Below, piece by piece: positions 21,780 through 33,460 of a stretch of DNA of 64,000 nt. Source of the DNA: Paraphysomonas bandaiensis (Eukaryota; Chrysophyceae). The translations under genes were made by a program, and so were the position numbers. Under the pieces are notes generated by a model. That model did not search any database, had not been told where the DNA came from, and saw only the letters and a list, made by a program, of their open reading frames with translations. Where the stretch lies: the NCBI GenBank assembly GCA_965644295.1, contig CBFFRP010000412.1:1-64000 (forward strand), read 5' to 3'. Each line of letters starts with the position of its first letter. The stretch's first letter is position 1.

Positions 21780-22594
21780 TGCGAATTGAGTTCACAATAG
21801 TTAATATGAGAGAGAAAAAGTGAATGCAATATAATCACGACTATGATGCGCTATGAAGGACTGTCCACCTGCTGTGTCGAAGTCACGCCCAGTGTGACCA
21901 TGCCGAAATTATTGACATGCATGAAAGTTCTTCCTTCATTATTGTATTATGCTGTGTTTTCGACGTATTCCATTGTATACCTCATTTTTTGTGGGGCCAC
22001 AAAAATGGAATGGCAAGAATGCATGGCTGGATCCGAGCCAATCCGCAATGTTCATAGGAAGGAATCATGGAGAAACTTATTTAATCACTAGAAAAACAGC
22101 AACTACGAGAGAAACTTCGTTTGCGGTATGAGTAACCTAATACTGTGTTTCCATGATTGCATGGATTTGCTGATAGTCGAGGAATTCCTACTGCTCATAT
22201 AATACTTCATGATAACCTCCTCATATAAAACTTATTGCCTCATTACTCTCTCCATATATTCCTTCTTAATCCAGACTCTTGCCATAATACCCACACACCA
22301 TACTTGCTTAACGGCATCACAATGCAGAGCATCTATAGTACGCTCTTTACCTGTCCTAACTCCTGCTCAACTTCTATATTCGGAGCACCATCATGAATAT
22401 TCAAATCATAGAGGTATTGGGTTATATACATGCCTAGTTTGCACGTGATTTAAGGCGTTTGTGTTCAGGATTCACCAGTGTCATCTGAAGATCGCTTCTT
22501 ACTCTGTTCTGAGGGTGATACAGAGATAATTGTGTGTACATCATGTTGTTACAGCATAGGTGTCTCTCCATTGCACCAACTGTCTACTCTAGAA
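21780..22594. other. Intergenic
   Basis: I see no supported gene or repeat. It is the upstream region of the Vms1-like gene. Confidence 0.45.
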
Positions 22595-23245
22595 ATAGCA
22601 GTTGTTAATCTTCTCTAGCCGCTTTACGCTGCAGCCAAACAAATGATTCAAGACCGCAGTCGTCATTATGTTACCACACCCAAAGGGCCACATAGATTCC
22701 TCCCCAGAACATATCAGAAACTTAGCAACACACCGGAAACCGCGGGTTCTTTGTTTGCTGAGTGTAACTACAAAGAGGAGAACTAGCTCACCCCACACAT
22801 CCACCTCTCCCACAATCCCTGTACAAGTGGAAATGCCACGGTGCAGCCTACGCCAGCTACTCCTCTGCCCCAGGCCCAACTCGCGGCCCGCGCCATCTCC
22901 AAACACCACCTCGCCCATGTTTCTCAGGCTAGGTACAACCGAGTTTTTGTATTCAGAATCCTGTGCCTCCACAGAGTCCTGCAGATCCCAACCCCAAGGG
23001 GCGCCCCCCTGACTAAACCCATCTGCCTTTCCAGGACTCATGTTCGTAGAGATTTTCTCCCTCACATACAAGAATGGAAGTAGTCGCACCTTGGTGCCTG
23101 AGGCGACGCACAAGCAGCATTCGTAACGTTATATAGTAGGATACGAGAATTTGTACAGGTTAGTTACAGGTAGGAGTCTATCTAGCTACTTATCTGGTGC
23201 TGATTCTCGGCGCGTATTGCTAATAATAAGTCTTGCATATATAAA
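22595..23245 (+). mobile_element. 5'-truncated LINE copy (C-terminal coding end and 3' UTR)
   Basis: 22605-22680 matches the LINE segment at 28973-29050 (CGCTTT-CGCTGCAGC core). 22930-22995 matches 29360-29425 (AGAACCCTGT, CCCAAGGGG). The hairpin block at 23074-23132 and the tail follow. Frames are broken, so it is a dead copy. It ends about 20 bp before the solo LTR at 23268. Confidence 0.75.
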
Positions 23246-23569
23246 GGAGCTACTAACAACAGTGACGAATAAAGAATTAATCTTTATAATAGTAAAACAA
23301 TGTTGTGATTATTAGAGTGTAAGTAAACACGATAGAGTGAGAATTATGAATGACAATATAGAACATAACTATCATGCACAACGGAATAGTAAGAAGTGTA
23401 ACTTATAATGACGACGTTATGATGACGATCATGTATCTTCGACAGATACTCTCTCTAATTCAGTTCATGATATATTTCATTGAACATTATAACTCACAGA
23501 TACAATCTTGTATTAAGCTGTCCACAGACGGAACACCCACCGACCTAAGTACCATCACCACTCCGTCCA

Positions 23570-24504
23570 CCAGACCACTTCCACAACTCCATACTGCTGA
23601 CTGGGACAGGGACTGGCAAAATAAAGTTAACATCGCGTACTCCGAAAAAGAAGTCAAAAGCCTATCCCTATATGTGAAGAAAAATTTAGCAACTGACACC
23701 ATCATAGCTGAGTACAAAGGTGACCGCATTCCGACTGTCGAGACGCGCACACTCACACGCGCCGCACAGACTTTATAGTCCAAGACAGCACGGGCTCTTT
23801 TCCCATAGACGGATACGACTATGACCGTCAGCAAGTAAAATGTGCAGCGGGGTACATCAATGATCCTCTTGACCCAGATCTGGCGAATGTAAAGTTCCTC
23901 ACGAAAGACAAACGTATACATATATGTACGCTACGCCCCATTCGTAAAGACGAAGAAATCCTAATTAACTACGGACATCAGTACTGGTGTGATCCACGCT
24001 GGCCTTTAGAGATCCTTATTCAAGCCAGAGAGGGTTATGCAAGAGACATCCGAGGGACATCCAACGATGCATGGGATAGGATTATCGCTGACAAAAGAGG
24101 TTCAACCATCGAACATCAAGGCAACACTCCTACAGACACAGGACTCCGACTCTCCACTTGGAACACAAATGGAAATCCAGTATCGTTCAGAAGCAAACTA
24201 AAGGCCATTATCCGGCATTTCAACAAGCAACAGTTAGACATACTACTGCTGCAGGACGTGAGACTAACATGTACTCAAGCCCGCTTCTTCGTGCAGACCG
24301 TTGAGGACGCCATTCAAGGATCTAGGGTATGCTTATTTCTCAACAAGACCTACAAAGTCACCAACCGTGACCCACTCATGGGAGGTACTGCAGCCATTGT
24401 GAGTGAGAGATGGAAACGCCGCCTAGCTTCCACCAAAGCGGACTTCACTGGCCTTGGTCTAGTCGCGAGACTGGAGTTCAAACCTCCCCTACACAAACAC
24501 TGGT
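23570..24504 (+). pseudogene. LINE ORF part 1: SET domain fused to APE endonuclease
   Basis: The SET domain begins in one frame (VKKNLATDTIIAEYKGDRI, ~23660-23720). One frameshift near 23765 then moves it to the frame that runs open to 24504. In that frame come DFIVQDSTGSFPIDGYDYD, AAGYINDPLDPDLANVKFL (in the place of RxINHSxxPN) and ICTLRPIRKDEEILINYG (in the place of GEELxxxYG). About 50 residues later, without any break, the endonuclease starts: LRLSTWNTNGNPVSF with the first catalytic Asn, then LDILLLQDVRLT (Gln-Asp where LQET is common). The shared open frame shows that SET and endonuclease belong to one polyprotein. The canonical NHS of the SET site is NDP here. Confidence 0.8.
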
Positions 24505-25696
24505 GATAATAAGCGTTTACCTACCACCTAAACCATCCACCCCTGGCTCTTGTACCTTATGGAGCAAACTGACCACGATAGGGAAAGCGACCCGCGACAC
24601 TAAACCGGTTGCCCCATATGACCTCCTCTGCAACATCATCACTAAATGGGTTACCAAGGCCCGGGCCAGAGGTCACACGGTACTCATTGCAGGCGACTTT
24701 AACGGATCCATGGAAACGCACACCACGAGTAGAGATATACGCCCACTAGCCGGTAAACTCCAGCTGTCGGCGCCACTAATCACACAATTACTCCCACGGC
24801 AAGCTTTTCACACATTCCACAGATTGGACAAGGGAATATCGCGTATCGACCACATACTACATACGCCCCTTCCACAGCATATGCGAATCACAGACACCGG
24901 ATGCCCCAATTCCCCCACCTTAATTGCAGAAGTGTTTGATCATAGGCCGATTTGGGTTGGATTCAATATTACTGTAACACAAGATCTCTCTTCCCCAGAG
25001 TCACACTTAAAAATACCTCCTCGCCTAAATATCAACCCAAGGGATCCTGAGGAGGTAAAAGCGTACACTGCCAAACTTCTCATGCTACACGCCCTTCTGC
25101 CACCCATAGACAAGAATTTCAGCACAACACTAGACCCAGAGACTGCAGCCACCCGACTAGCGGCGATACATCACATCACCTTGCAGGCAACGCTTACAGC
25201 AAAGGGTCCCCGCTACACACGTCGCACGAAGCTCCATGACCGGTGTCAGCGAATTCGTTCACATTTTAAAGATGGTTTCTCCCCAGAAATGAGAGTAATT
25301 CAAGAAGGAATGGTCATGGTAATAAAGATAGCTCAGAAAATGTTTAATTCAGCTGGATATAAAAGACACGGATGGCGTGGATCCCCATTACGCAATCCAA
25401 TATGGCAGGAGCGCGGGAACTCGTACCTCCAAAAATCCACGGGACCTGCGAAAGGAATAGCCGACATCAACTTCAGGAATGATTATCGCTCAGCAGACCC
25501 CAGAGCCATTCTGAGCTGGACTGCCAAACAAGTCACCAAGAAGAACCTTCTTCTACACCTTGCCATTCGGATGCGAGGACTCTTGCACGGACGAGCCAGG
25601 ACGGAGATGCGAAAGAGGCTCACGGACCGCACCAACCATATGGAAGCACTACTAGTAGAGAACAGAGAAGACTACAAGCAGTACTGCAGAAGATAG
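24503..25696 (+). pseudogene. LINE ORF part 2: rest of the endonuclease and linker to RT
   Basis: After a frameshift at ~24500 the frame continues the APE fold: VIISVYLPPK, HTVLIAGDFNGSME (catalytic Asp-Asn pair), SRIDHILHT and FDHRPIWVGF (the terminal Asp-His). A ~200-residue linker follows, with basic segments up to the stop at 25696. Confidence 0.85.
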
Positions 25697-25699
25697 GAC

Positions 25700-26900
25700 T
25701 TAAAATCAAAACTCCACTACGACTAACGACAGTGAGAACTACTGATGGGACCCTTCTCACTTCCCCGCAAGACACCTACGAAGGAATCAACAAACACTTT
25801 CGAGTACACCACGCGGAACCTGCAGGACTGGACCCTGTAGCACAAAGACTACAGGATGAACCCACCTGCTGGTGGAAAACCCTCCTTGACCCCCAGTCGG
25901 TGACTTCCCAGGAGCCCTCCATCCATGCTCGAACATACCCCTTCCCCTACAACACGGGCTACGACGTGCACTATATGCACTAAAGTTAAACCAGAAATGG
26001 CGGACCTATTCGAAAAGGCGTTAGAGAGAAGGACATCACGCACGAAGAATTCTACTCCACCTTGCATTCCATATCCCTCAACCGGGCCCCCGGACCCTCC
26101 ATGGTCTCATCCAACATGGTCAAATCCTGGCCTCCAGCCATCATACAACAGGAAGCATTCACCCTCATCAAGTCGCTCTGGAAGCACAAACACGTACCTA
26201 CTTGTTGGTGGCGAGACAGAGTTATGACCCCCATACTTAAGAAACCAGGAGAACCATCCCTTTCCAACCTTCGACCAATCGGCCTACTCGAAATATCAAG
26301 GAAAATTCTGACAAGAATAATCTCCCACAGGATATACTCACACAGTCTGGGAGGAACAGCAGGTCCTACACCCGTCCCAGCATGGATATCGCTGGAGAAA
26401 TGGCACAGACACGGCCATCTTACGGGTTCTCGCGGCCTCAGAGGCAGCCAGACGTCACAATGCCCAAAACATATGCGCGCTCTGGGACTTCAGAAAAGCA
26501 TTCGACTCCATATAACACCTAATCTAATGAAACTAGCATGGGCACGGCTCGGAGTTCCCGATGCAGTGGTTGAATGGTTTGGAGACTTAGACGCTGGGGG
26601 TCTCACATTCCCATGGACGCCGTTCATGGCGAACAACATGGAGCCACGCTCGTTGGCAGCCCTTTTAGCTACCGACGGACAGTTCGTACTAGGATTTGAG
26701 GCCGCGAGAGGGATCACACAGGGGGGCACCGAATCCACTTGTGCCTGGGTGGCCCTACACGATATCCTTCTTACATGATGGTTAGACCTAGATCTTAGAG
26801 CAATCTGTCCAGCACCACTCCTCTACCGACCCCGAACTTACAGAAAAAAGTCTCCTTCGCGGATGACATCACCACCATAGACGTGTCTATATCACTCAAC
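25700..26900 (+). pseudogene. LINE ORF part 3: reverse transcriptase (frameshifted)
   Basis: The RT motifs are spread over several frames: SLNRAPGPSMVSSNMVKSWP (finger), VMTPILKKPGEPS followed by NLRPIGLLEISRKILTRII (motif 1-2), an ALWDFRKAFDS-like motif A near 26485, GFEAARGITQGGTES (motif B) near 26695-26735, and SFADD (motif C) near 26855. At least three frameshifts separate these. Confidence 0.85.
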
Positions 26901-27216
26901 AAGCCCAGGAAACGGCGGTACGAATGTCGGCGTTCTGCAGCTTCTCGGGAATGGAACTCTCGGTACCTAAAGTTATCTGCACTCTCTTCCCTCGCTTACG
27001 GGAAAATATCGCCCAGGTCAAACAAACCGGACACATTACCTTATACGACTGGAATTGGAGACCCCAAACTGTACCAATTCAAACAACTCATGAATCGATA
27101 CACTATTTGGGGGCTGATCTGCCACTGACACCTACAGACACAGACTCATACAATTGGTGTACAAACTACCTTAAGGCAGCGGGCACTCGCCTTGGGATCA
27201 AGCACGCCTCAGCGGG

Positions 27217-28197
27217 TTGCAAAGTCATGGTTATAGAGACCTAAATCATCCCCACTCTACTTTACAAGGCCACCAAGGCTTCTTGGCCCCTACAATGTTA
27301 CAAGGACATCGATTCCACCTGCGCAACCCTTTACAGGAAAGCACTAAGCCTGAGTCCTGGATACACCCCACGGAATTGATCTACCTCTCTCTCAGGCATA
27401 ATGGACTTGGAATGAAACGCTTCTCAGATTCCGCTCAAGAACAAAAATGGGGCTCCCTACAGCGCGCCATAATCCTAGGCGGGGATGCCGGTGACGCAGC
27501 GCACTTTATTCTAACACAGACTACCACTCCGTACCAAAACTACCACCGCTTTGCCTTAAGCCTGCGGGAATGGGGTACGGAGGTTGGCCTCACACTCCAC
27601 CAACCCGACAATCCGGAACCTCAAGATACCAACACCCTGACCAACATTATCCGCGCATTAGGACTGGATGATGTAAACGCGGATATCTATAAGGCAATCT
27701 TCACGGACGGCTCATACAGGCCTACTACAGCCCTATCCCCGCGCCGCATTACGCATGTACACCCACGCACAAGATGGGCACATTATTATGGAGGAGCGGC
27801 GGCAGTCTGGCTCCCCCCGGAGGATGAATGGAAGACCGGTACAACTAAAATACTGCAATTAGAGACACCCTTCAGCGACGTACCTGGACTTCTTGGCCCG
27901 TATGCATACGAGCTCATGGGAGCAGCAATGGCGCTTATACTGTCTGCGCGACTCCCATCACGCATACCGATAAATACGGACTGTAAGGCCGTCTGCATAC
28001 GCACACGCGAAGCACTTTCCACCAGACATCGGGCACTGGGGCATCGTGCCAAACGTGTACTGCTCGAAAGCATTGCAGCAAACAACGATTGTACAAGGAC
28101 AGTAGCATGGGTCCGATCACACCCCGAACGACGTACCTCTGATGAGTCTGTGAATGGACATATGAAGACAAAGGAATTTACATTGCCGACGCAGTAG
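27217..28197 (+). pseudogene. LINE ORF part 4: RNase H domain
   Basis: KAIFTDGSYRP supplies the first catalytic Asp, GPYAYELMGAAMALI the Glu, and RIPINTDCKAVCIRTREAL the second Asp; AWVRSHPER follows. A Cys/His-rich region, ACSDCGFRLDSLKHMC near 28650-28690, lies downstream in another frame and resembles the zinc region after RNase H in other LINEs. Confidence 0.85.
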
Positions 28198-29429
28198 CAG
28201 GTGAGGACTGGCTTGAGGTAGATAGACTACTCGGACGACAAAATTACACTGTAACATAGAAGTGGACCAAGCCATTGAGAGAATACTCACCGAGGGTTTA
28301 TGGCACTGGCGTCTAACTGGGGAACGACGGCCGTATCGCACTAGCCCCCTGCTCACGGATTCCCAATATCCCTCCGTAATCAACGGACGCTGGAGGCCTA
28401 CTACACAGCTCACCGAGACCAACGCTACGGTCACAATCCTGACCGGGTTCCTGGATACTGGAAAGAGAGCGGAGCACTACTTCCGCGCAAACTGGCGCAA
28501 GCAGAGATGGTGGACCATCAAAGGACAAAGTGAGTTCCCACCTGCGCCAGCGAGTACTCAATGCAGCACTGGCATGGGACAAATCCTACAGCATAGGAAG
28601 AAACCGGGCGAAAACCAAACACGGACTCGATATGGCTAAAGCCGCATGTTCTGACTGCGGGTTTAGACTAGACTCACTCAAGCATATGTGTCTAGACAGT
28701 ACAAATGACAACATAACGCAGATAAGGGAGTGTCTGCATTTCACAGCCACAAAAACGCGCTTCTAGAAGAAATGAGAAATCCGGAACTACCCCAATGGAC
28801 CACCACTGTACTCCAGCGACTCTCCAGCAGGGCCTGGAACCCTTCCGTGCCACAGGTGGAGGGATTCTGGACGGGTACCATCACAACTACACAGCTTGAA
28901 ATGGTTTTTGGAGATCACATCCATGAGTCACTGACATCCCAAGGAGTGCGCAGCATCGAATCAGCGATCATCAAATTACTTCTACCGCTTTTCGCTGCAG
29001 CAAAGCTAATGATCCAAGATCGAGTAGAAGATACGTTACCCTACAGAAAGGTCCCCCAAGGCTACTACCGCGGCCGCGTCCAAAACACAGACAGAAATGG
29101 AAACGCCCAAGGGTGCTAAGATTAATAGGAATCCACAGACAAACCGAGACTGGAACACCGCCCACCGCACATATGAACCCTACCAACCATACGCAAAGGA
29201 CCATAGCACCGGACCGTATGAAACCAACAGGCCCTAGACAACGGCGACGACGTCTCCGGCAACTCCACCTATGCCCAACGCCCAGACGGTGCATGGCGAC
29301 ACCGCCACATTCCACCACACCATCAACCTCTCAGTGCACACATCTAGTGCTCGGTACGCTCAGGACCTTAATACAGAACCCTGTACCTCAGAGCCAGGCG
29401 GAACCTTATCCCAAGGGGAGACCCCGGAC

Positions 29430-29681
29430 AACACGCGCCAGTGAGTCCTCAGACACACGAGCAGGGCGAACTCACACACAACATCAAGAACGGAAGTGGT
29501 TGCACCTTGGTGCTTGCGGCGACGCACAAGCAGCTTCTGTAGCGCTAAATAGTAGGATAATAGAATTTGTGCTGATTAGTTATGGGTAGAGGTCTAACTA
29601 GTAGATCTAGCATTCAACTAGCCACTGTATCGGAACGAGTTTTTAACGCCTATTGCTAAATAAAAAGACTTTCAATGTATA
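29430..29681 (+). ncRNA. LINE 3' UTR with conserved structured element
   Basis: 29488-29545 folds as an outer stem CGGAAG/CTTCTG enclosing GCACC-TT-GGTGC and GCTTG-n10-CAAGC. The block recurs in about ten copies in this window, and the outer stem changes in a paired way (CGGAAG/CTTCCG versus CGAAAG/CTTTCG). By analogy with stringent LINEs it may be the RT recognition site; that role is inference. Confidence 0.6.
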
Positions 29682-29703
29682 TGTATTAAGCTGAATCCTA
29701 ATA

Positions 29704-30632
29704 TGACGTGGCGGATACAATATGAAAAAAAACAGATTTAGGGGTCTTCAGATGATGGGTTAATGGAGGGGTAGTTGCTGAATGCTGAAATATAAAAATA
29801 ACAGTTTGTAAGCATATCATTACAAGCTTTTCTTGCTTGTGTTTGACATTACGCTTGCTATTTATGTACGGTGGCAAAATTCTCTTCCTCTTCTGGTAAA
29901 AACACAGTTCAACAAAAGTTATACCTTTTTAGCTCGCTCCAAGCTCAATGTCTTTATTGAGACCGTGGTTGTGTCCCATCAGCGGGTCCGGGCTCAGACT
30001 GTTCCACACACACTCTATGCCTCAGCCTGTACCCCCCTGCACCAACACAGACACTAACAAGAAGGGCAGTTGAGGACGTCCGAGTGTCTCCTCCAGACCA
30101 TCATCATAATCTCGTGCATACAGTAGGTCTATCAGAGTACCCGACCTTGGTAGACCTAGTTCTGTTGCGCTGTCCCACTCTCCTCAATCAGATGTTGCCT
30201 CTTTTGCACCATCACACTCCCTCTCGACTCCCTGTTGCTGGACACACCGGATGACCCTCATATCCCACCCCTGTCCAGCTATACACTCTCTTGCATGTGC
30301 TCTCTACCGTTGGCTAAGACAGCAGAAGAGTCGATTTCGACGCTTCTTCACAGTAGGCCATAACCTTTTGCAAGACCTTCATCCACATACCTCCGAGCCA
30401 CTTGGCACAATGCCTAAAGGAAGGCCACCAGATCGCCAATATAAGCAGGGTATAGTACTGTGTTCCCCTGGTTGCCGTGAGGTACATAAGGCAGTCCCTG
30501 ATGCAAATTGCACACAATGTATGTGTAGTCTTAAGCGTTCCAGTGTTGTAGTAGTAGACTTAGATCACTGCTTTCACTTGTCATGCTGTACGTTGCACAA
30601 CGTGTCCCCTACTTACACATCTATCATATAGC
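29704..30632. other. Intergenic, weak open frame at 30251-30631
   Basis: One cysteine-rich reading frame starts MPKGRPPDRQYKQG at ~30412 and has six to seven Cys over 60 residues (VLCSPGCREVHK, CTQCMC). It is not supported by a family or by splice structure. Otherwise I see nothing. Confidence 0.3.
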
Positions 30633-30876
30633 GCCGGTGAGTCCTAGGACACACGACAATGGCGAAACTCGCAATCAACATCAAGAACGGAAGTGGTCGC
30701 ACCTTGGTGCTTGCGGCGACGCACAAGCAGCTTCTGTAGCGTTAAATAGTAGGATAATGGAATTTGTGCTGATTAGTTATGGGTAGAGGTCTAACTAGTA
30801 TGTCTAGCATTAAACTAGCCACTATATTGGCACAGGTTTTTAACGCCTATTGCTAAATAAAAAGACTTTCAATACT
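30633..30876 (+). mobile_element. 5'-truncated LINE 3' end
   Basis: Matches 29434-29677 almost throughout, including the hairpin block (outer stem CGGAAG/CTTCTG) and the tail AAAAAGACTTTCAAT. This is a dead-on-arrival copy of the SET LINE family. Confidence 0.85.
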
Positions 30877-31159
30877 GTACGGTGGCCACTACAAATATTG
30901 TAAGCACATTGATCTCATTCCTTTTGTTTGAAAGAAAAGCTAAGTCGTTCGAATTTGAATGTTAGAATATCAGATATCTATATTACCACGAAATCCATTT
31001 TACATACAAAGTTAATTGTTCGCCGTATAACACCTCCCTAAAATTACTTTTGACTCAAATTAGTTTTGTTTACTTTGTTCTGTTCCGATCAAGTATTGAA
31101 AATATTAAAGGAGTGAATCGTAGAGGTATACACTTCCTAGCGAAAGTAATGTTTTCATT
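30877..31159. other. Intergenic, AT-rich
   Basis: No feature seen. It is the 3' flank of the following minus-strand gene. Confidence 0.5.
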
Positions 31160-33196
31160 CTAAAAGATCTTTTCCGACTTTAATTGAGCGCTAAGGAGTG
31201 TTGAACCAGCTAACTTAACTTCTCCTGTACAGGAATTTCCATGCTTTGATGCTCTAATATCAAGACTGAGGCAGTACTCAAAAAACTTTTCAATTGTAGG
31301 GTACATCACTGTATCGCCCACCACACAGACCCATACCACCTTCATGCCCGTAAATACCCTGCGCTGAAAACATAGAGGTGTGAGGAGACAGCAGGTATAT
31401 TTATATGAAATACAGTCATAAAGCTACTCACACTGCATAGTCGAGGCTCTTCGTTGCTTATAAACTACACATATAACGCGTTCTACGTTATTCGACGCAA
31501 AAAACATTCAATCTACTGACCTCAGAATTGAAGAAGCTGTCTTTCCTCCGTGACATCTCTGAACAAAACAATCCAACGTAGCAATCACGATAAGTGCCAA
31601 TCCACCATAAATTACAGTGATATTTATGCTTCTTGCTATCTTCGATATCCTTCACATTCACAAAAGATAAATTTGATGCCCGCTGTCTATATTCACATTC
31701 AAAGTAGGAGTTTGGCCAGAAGGCGGATACCACCGCTTGTTTAGGCCTGTGAGCATGCTTATTAGCGTAGCATAAGAGCTATGGCGTAACTGACATGTTA
31801 TAAACAATCATCACAATGTTGTCCTTCTGAGTCACGTACGGAGCATATGGCTTGGATACATATACTTTGGGACACATTAATGGTTTTTTTTTCAGGTTTC
31901 CGAAAGTCCACAGGCCCAAACCGGCCACGTTGGCGCACCATGGCACTTGCTGAAGAAGAAGTCTGCCAGCATTAAAATTCTCAAAACAACTCAAAACTGC
32001 CCGCCGAGTAGGTGATTTGAATACACTTAGAGTGACCCCGCAGTAGCGTTGACCGCTACAGAGACCTCTGAATAATGCTGACACGCGTTTATCGAAATTA
32101 CGCGACAACTGCTCGAAGTGGGAAAGGCTCTCTGTGCACACATCGTACATCTCTTTGTATATACGGGATCGCTCGATGTAATCGCTATCAAATATCAGTC
32201 CAGCGGACCTACGCATCTATTCAATTAGGCAGCAAACTCAAACAGCAAATGCACCTAATATATATATCACAACAACACGACATGCTATACGTCGCAAATA
32301 AAAAACTACCAGTAGAAAGGCGTGGCTTCCACGGGCGACAAAGTATCAAACGTGTACACGCGTGAAACATGCCCGAACGCATGGTTGACTTTTTCAGAAT
32401 GAAAGCCCACCATATTGAATTCATTTAACACATCGATATTAGGGGCCCAGGTAGTCAGAGAGAGAAAATCTGCAAAAATAGACTGGTTGGGAGCTTCATC
32501 CCGCAACTCAAGAAAATACAATAGCGCATGAATATTAAAAAAAGCAGAGTGTTTATAAAGATATTCAACATGGGGAACTCGACATGAAGCAGAGAGGTGA
32601 CAAGACCCATCAGCATCGGCTACGCGAAGAAACTGACGGGTAATAATATTTAGCAGTATATCTGCCGCCGACCTCACAGCTTCATCATCACTAAAATCAA
32701 ACAAATTCAACAGTGCACACATAGTGAACGGTAAGTATGTAACAGAAAGCACCTCATACACACCAGGACATTGTGTACAATGTCCCCTTAAATAGCATTG
32801 CAGTAATTCAACCTCCCTTTTACCAACAAAACCACTATCCTTTCCCAACTTAAGTGCTTGTTGTCGGTAGAGATATGCACTCGATAAATATAAAAAAGAA
32901 TGGTTTTCAGACCAAAATTCAGATTTCCGAATTCTATTTCGATGGGGTATATTACTAGGCCAAAAGGAGCAGCATCTCATTGTATCCATGACTATTGATT
33001 GCAGTTGCTCAAGCCCAGGTCGATTCATGTATATCAATCGCGTCAGTGATACGAGCTTGAAATCAGCTTTTTTCTGGTTCTGTACAGCCTCAAGCCACTT
33101 ACTAATAGGAGGTTGATATGCATCCGGATCCAATCCATTGTATACATCAGCTATAAAGCCGGGGCGGTAGTCTCTGCACTTAAGGGCAACCGCCAT
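31160..33196 (-). CDS. Conserved protein of unknown function with WSENH motif (4 exons, 576 aa)
   Basis: Exons on the minus strand are 33196-32310, 32208-31795, 31746-31521 and 31363-31160. The introns are 101, 48 and 157 bp, GT-AG, with agreeing phases. The order of motifs, FWSENHSFLYLSSAYLYRQ, then VYEVLSVTYLPFTMCALLNL with FDFSDDEAVRSAADILL, then FNAGRLLLQQVPWCANVAGL and late LWWIGTYRDCYVGLF, recalls a family of large uncharacterised proteins in protists and bacteria. In those, W/F-SENH precedes an FSEWNS-like segment and a helix-rich, alpha/alpha-toroid-like fold. The match is from memory and no enzymatic role can be stated. The protein has no obvious signal peptide. Its start lies 26 bp from the short plus-strand frame at 33223. 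Confidence 0.7.
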
Positions 33197-33222
33197 TACT
33201 TATGACCTCTAAACAATTAATC

Positions 33223-33407
33223 TATGAAGCCACTACAACACGCACAGATACAGTGTGTCAGGAGCGAAGTTGCTGCTCAGCTCAGAAGATTATGGAATAC
33301 GGTGGATACAACGAAACATTTTGCAGCTTTGGGTGGTAAGAATACATGAATGAAATACTGCTGTATTACACTTTCAGAGTGTTTTTCTTGAAAAATTATT
33401 TAGCCCG
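33223..33407 (+). CDS. Possible short divergent gene (2 exons, ~41 aa)
   Basis: An ATG at 33223 opens a frame rich in Arg/Leu (CVRSEVAAQLRRLWNTVDTT). It is followed by a GTAAGA donor and TTTCAG acceptor about 45 bp apart; joining them leads to an early stop. It may be a genuine short protein or the first exon of a truncated gene. Weak support. Confidence 0.2.
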
Positions 33408-33460
33408 CACCGCAGGTGCGGGATCCCGCACCCTTGTTTTTACACAAAGGCCGCACAGCA
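33408..33460. repeat. GC-rich hairpin, GCGGGATCCCGC core
   Basis: Two overlapping inverted repeats, CCGCACC-GCA-GGTGCGG and GTGCGGGATCCCGCAC, stand out in AT-rich surroundings. They could be a terminator-like or protein-binding structure; the role is unknown. Confidence 0.5.

Larger units (their letters stand above)
23521..29681 (+). mobile_element. LINE (non-LTR retrotransposon) encoding SET-APE-RT-RNase H
   Basis: Flanked by TGTATTAAGCTG at 23509-23520 and 29682-29693, a 12-bp target duplication inside the solo LTR. The coding order on the plus strand is SET domain, APE-type endonuclease, reverse transcriptase, RNase H and a Cys/His-rich C terminus, then a structured 3' UTR (29488-29545) and the tail AATAAAAAGACTTTCAAT without poly(A). 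No start codon precedes the SET domain, so the copy is probably 5'-truncated. Several frameshifts break the frame, so it is not active. Truncated relatives are listed separately. Confidence 0.9.
23268..29703 (-). mobile_element. Solo copia LTR (minus strand) split by a LINE insertion
   Basis: 23268-23520 plus 29694-29703 reconstitute, in reverse complement, a copy of the 265-bp LTR of the copia element at 39076-44810, with a few substitutions and one small deletion. The reconstituted solo LTR is flanked by TGACG at 23263-23267 and at 29704-29708, a 5-bp target duplication like the one around the intact element. The LINE interrupts it near the LTR's 5' end. Confidence 0.88.

Noticed and set aside
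29113-29589. 158-aa plus-strand ORF at the LINE end as a separate gene
   Set aside because: It runs through the LINE's C-terminal region into the structured 3' UTR. It is part of the element, not a host gene.
33408-33460. GC-rich hairpin as a tRNA or terminator
   Set aside because: No tRNA arms or conserved positions fit, and eukaryotic genes do not use such terminators. It is left as an unexplained hairpin.
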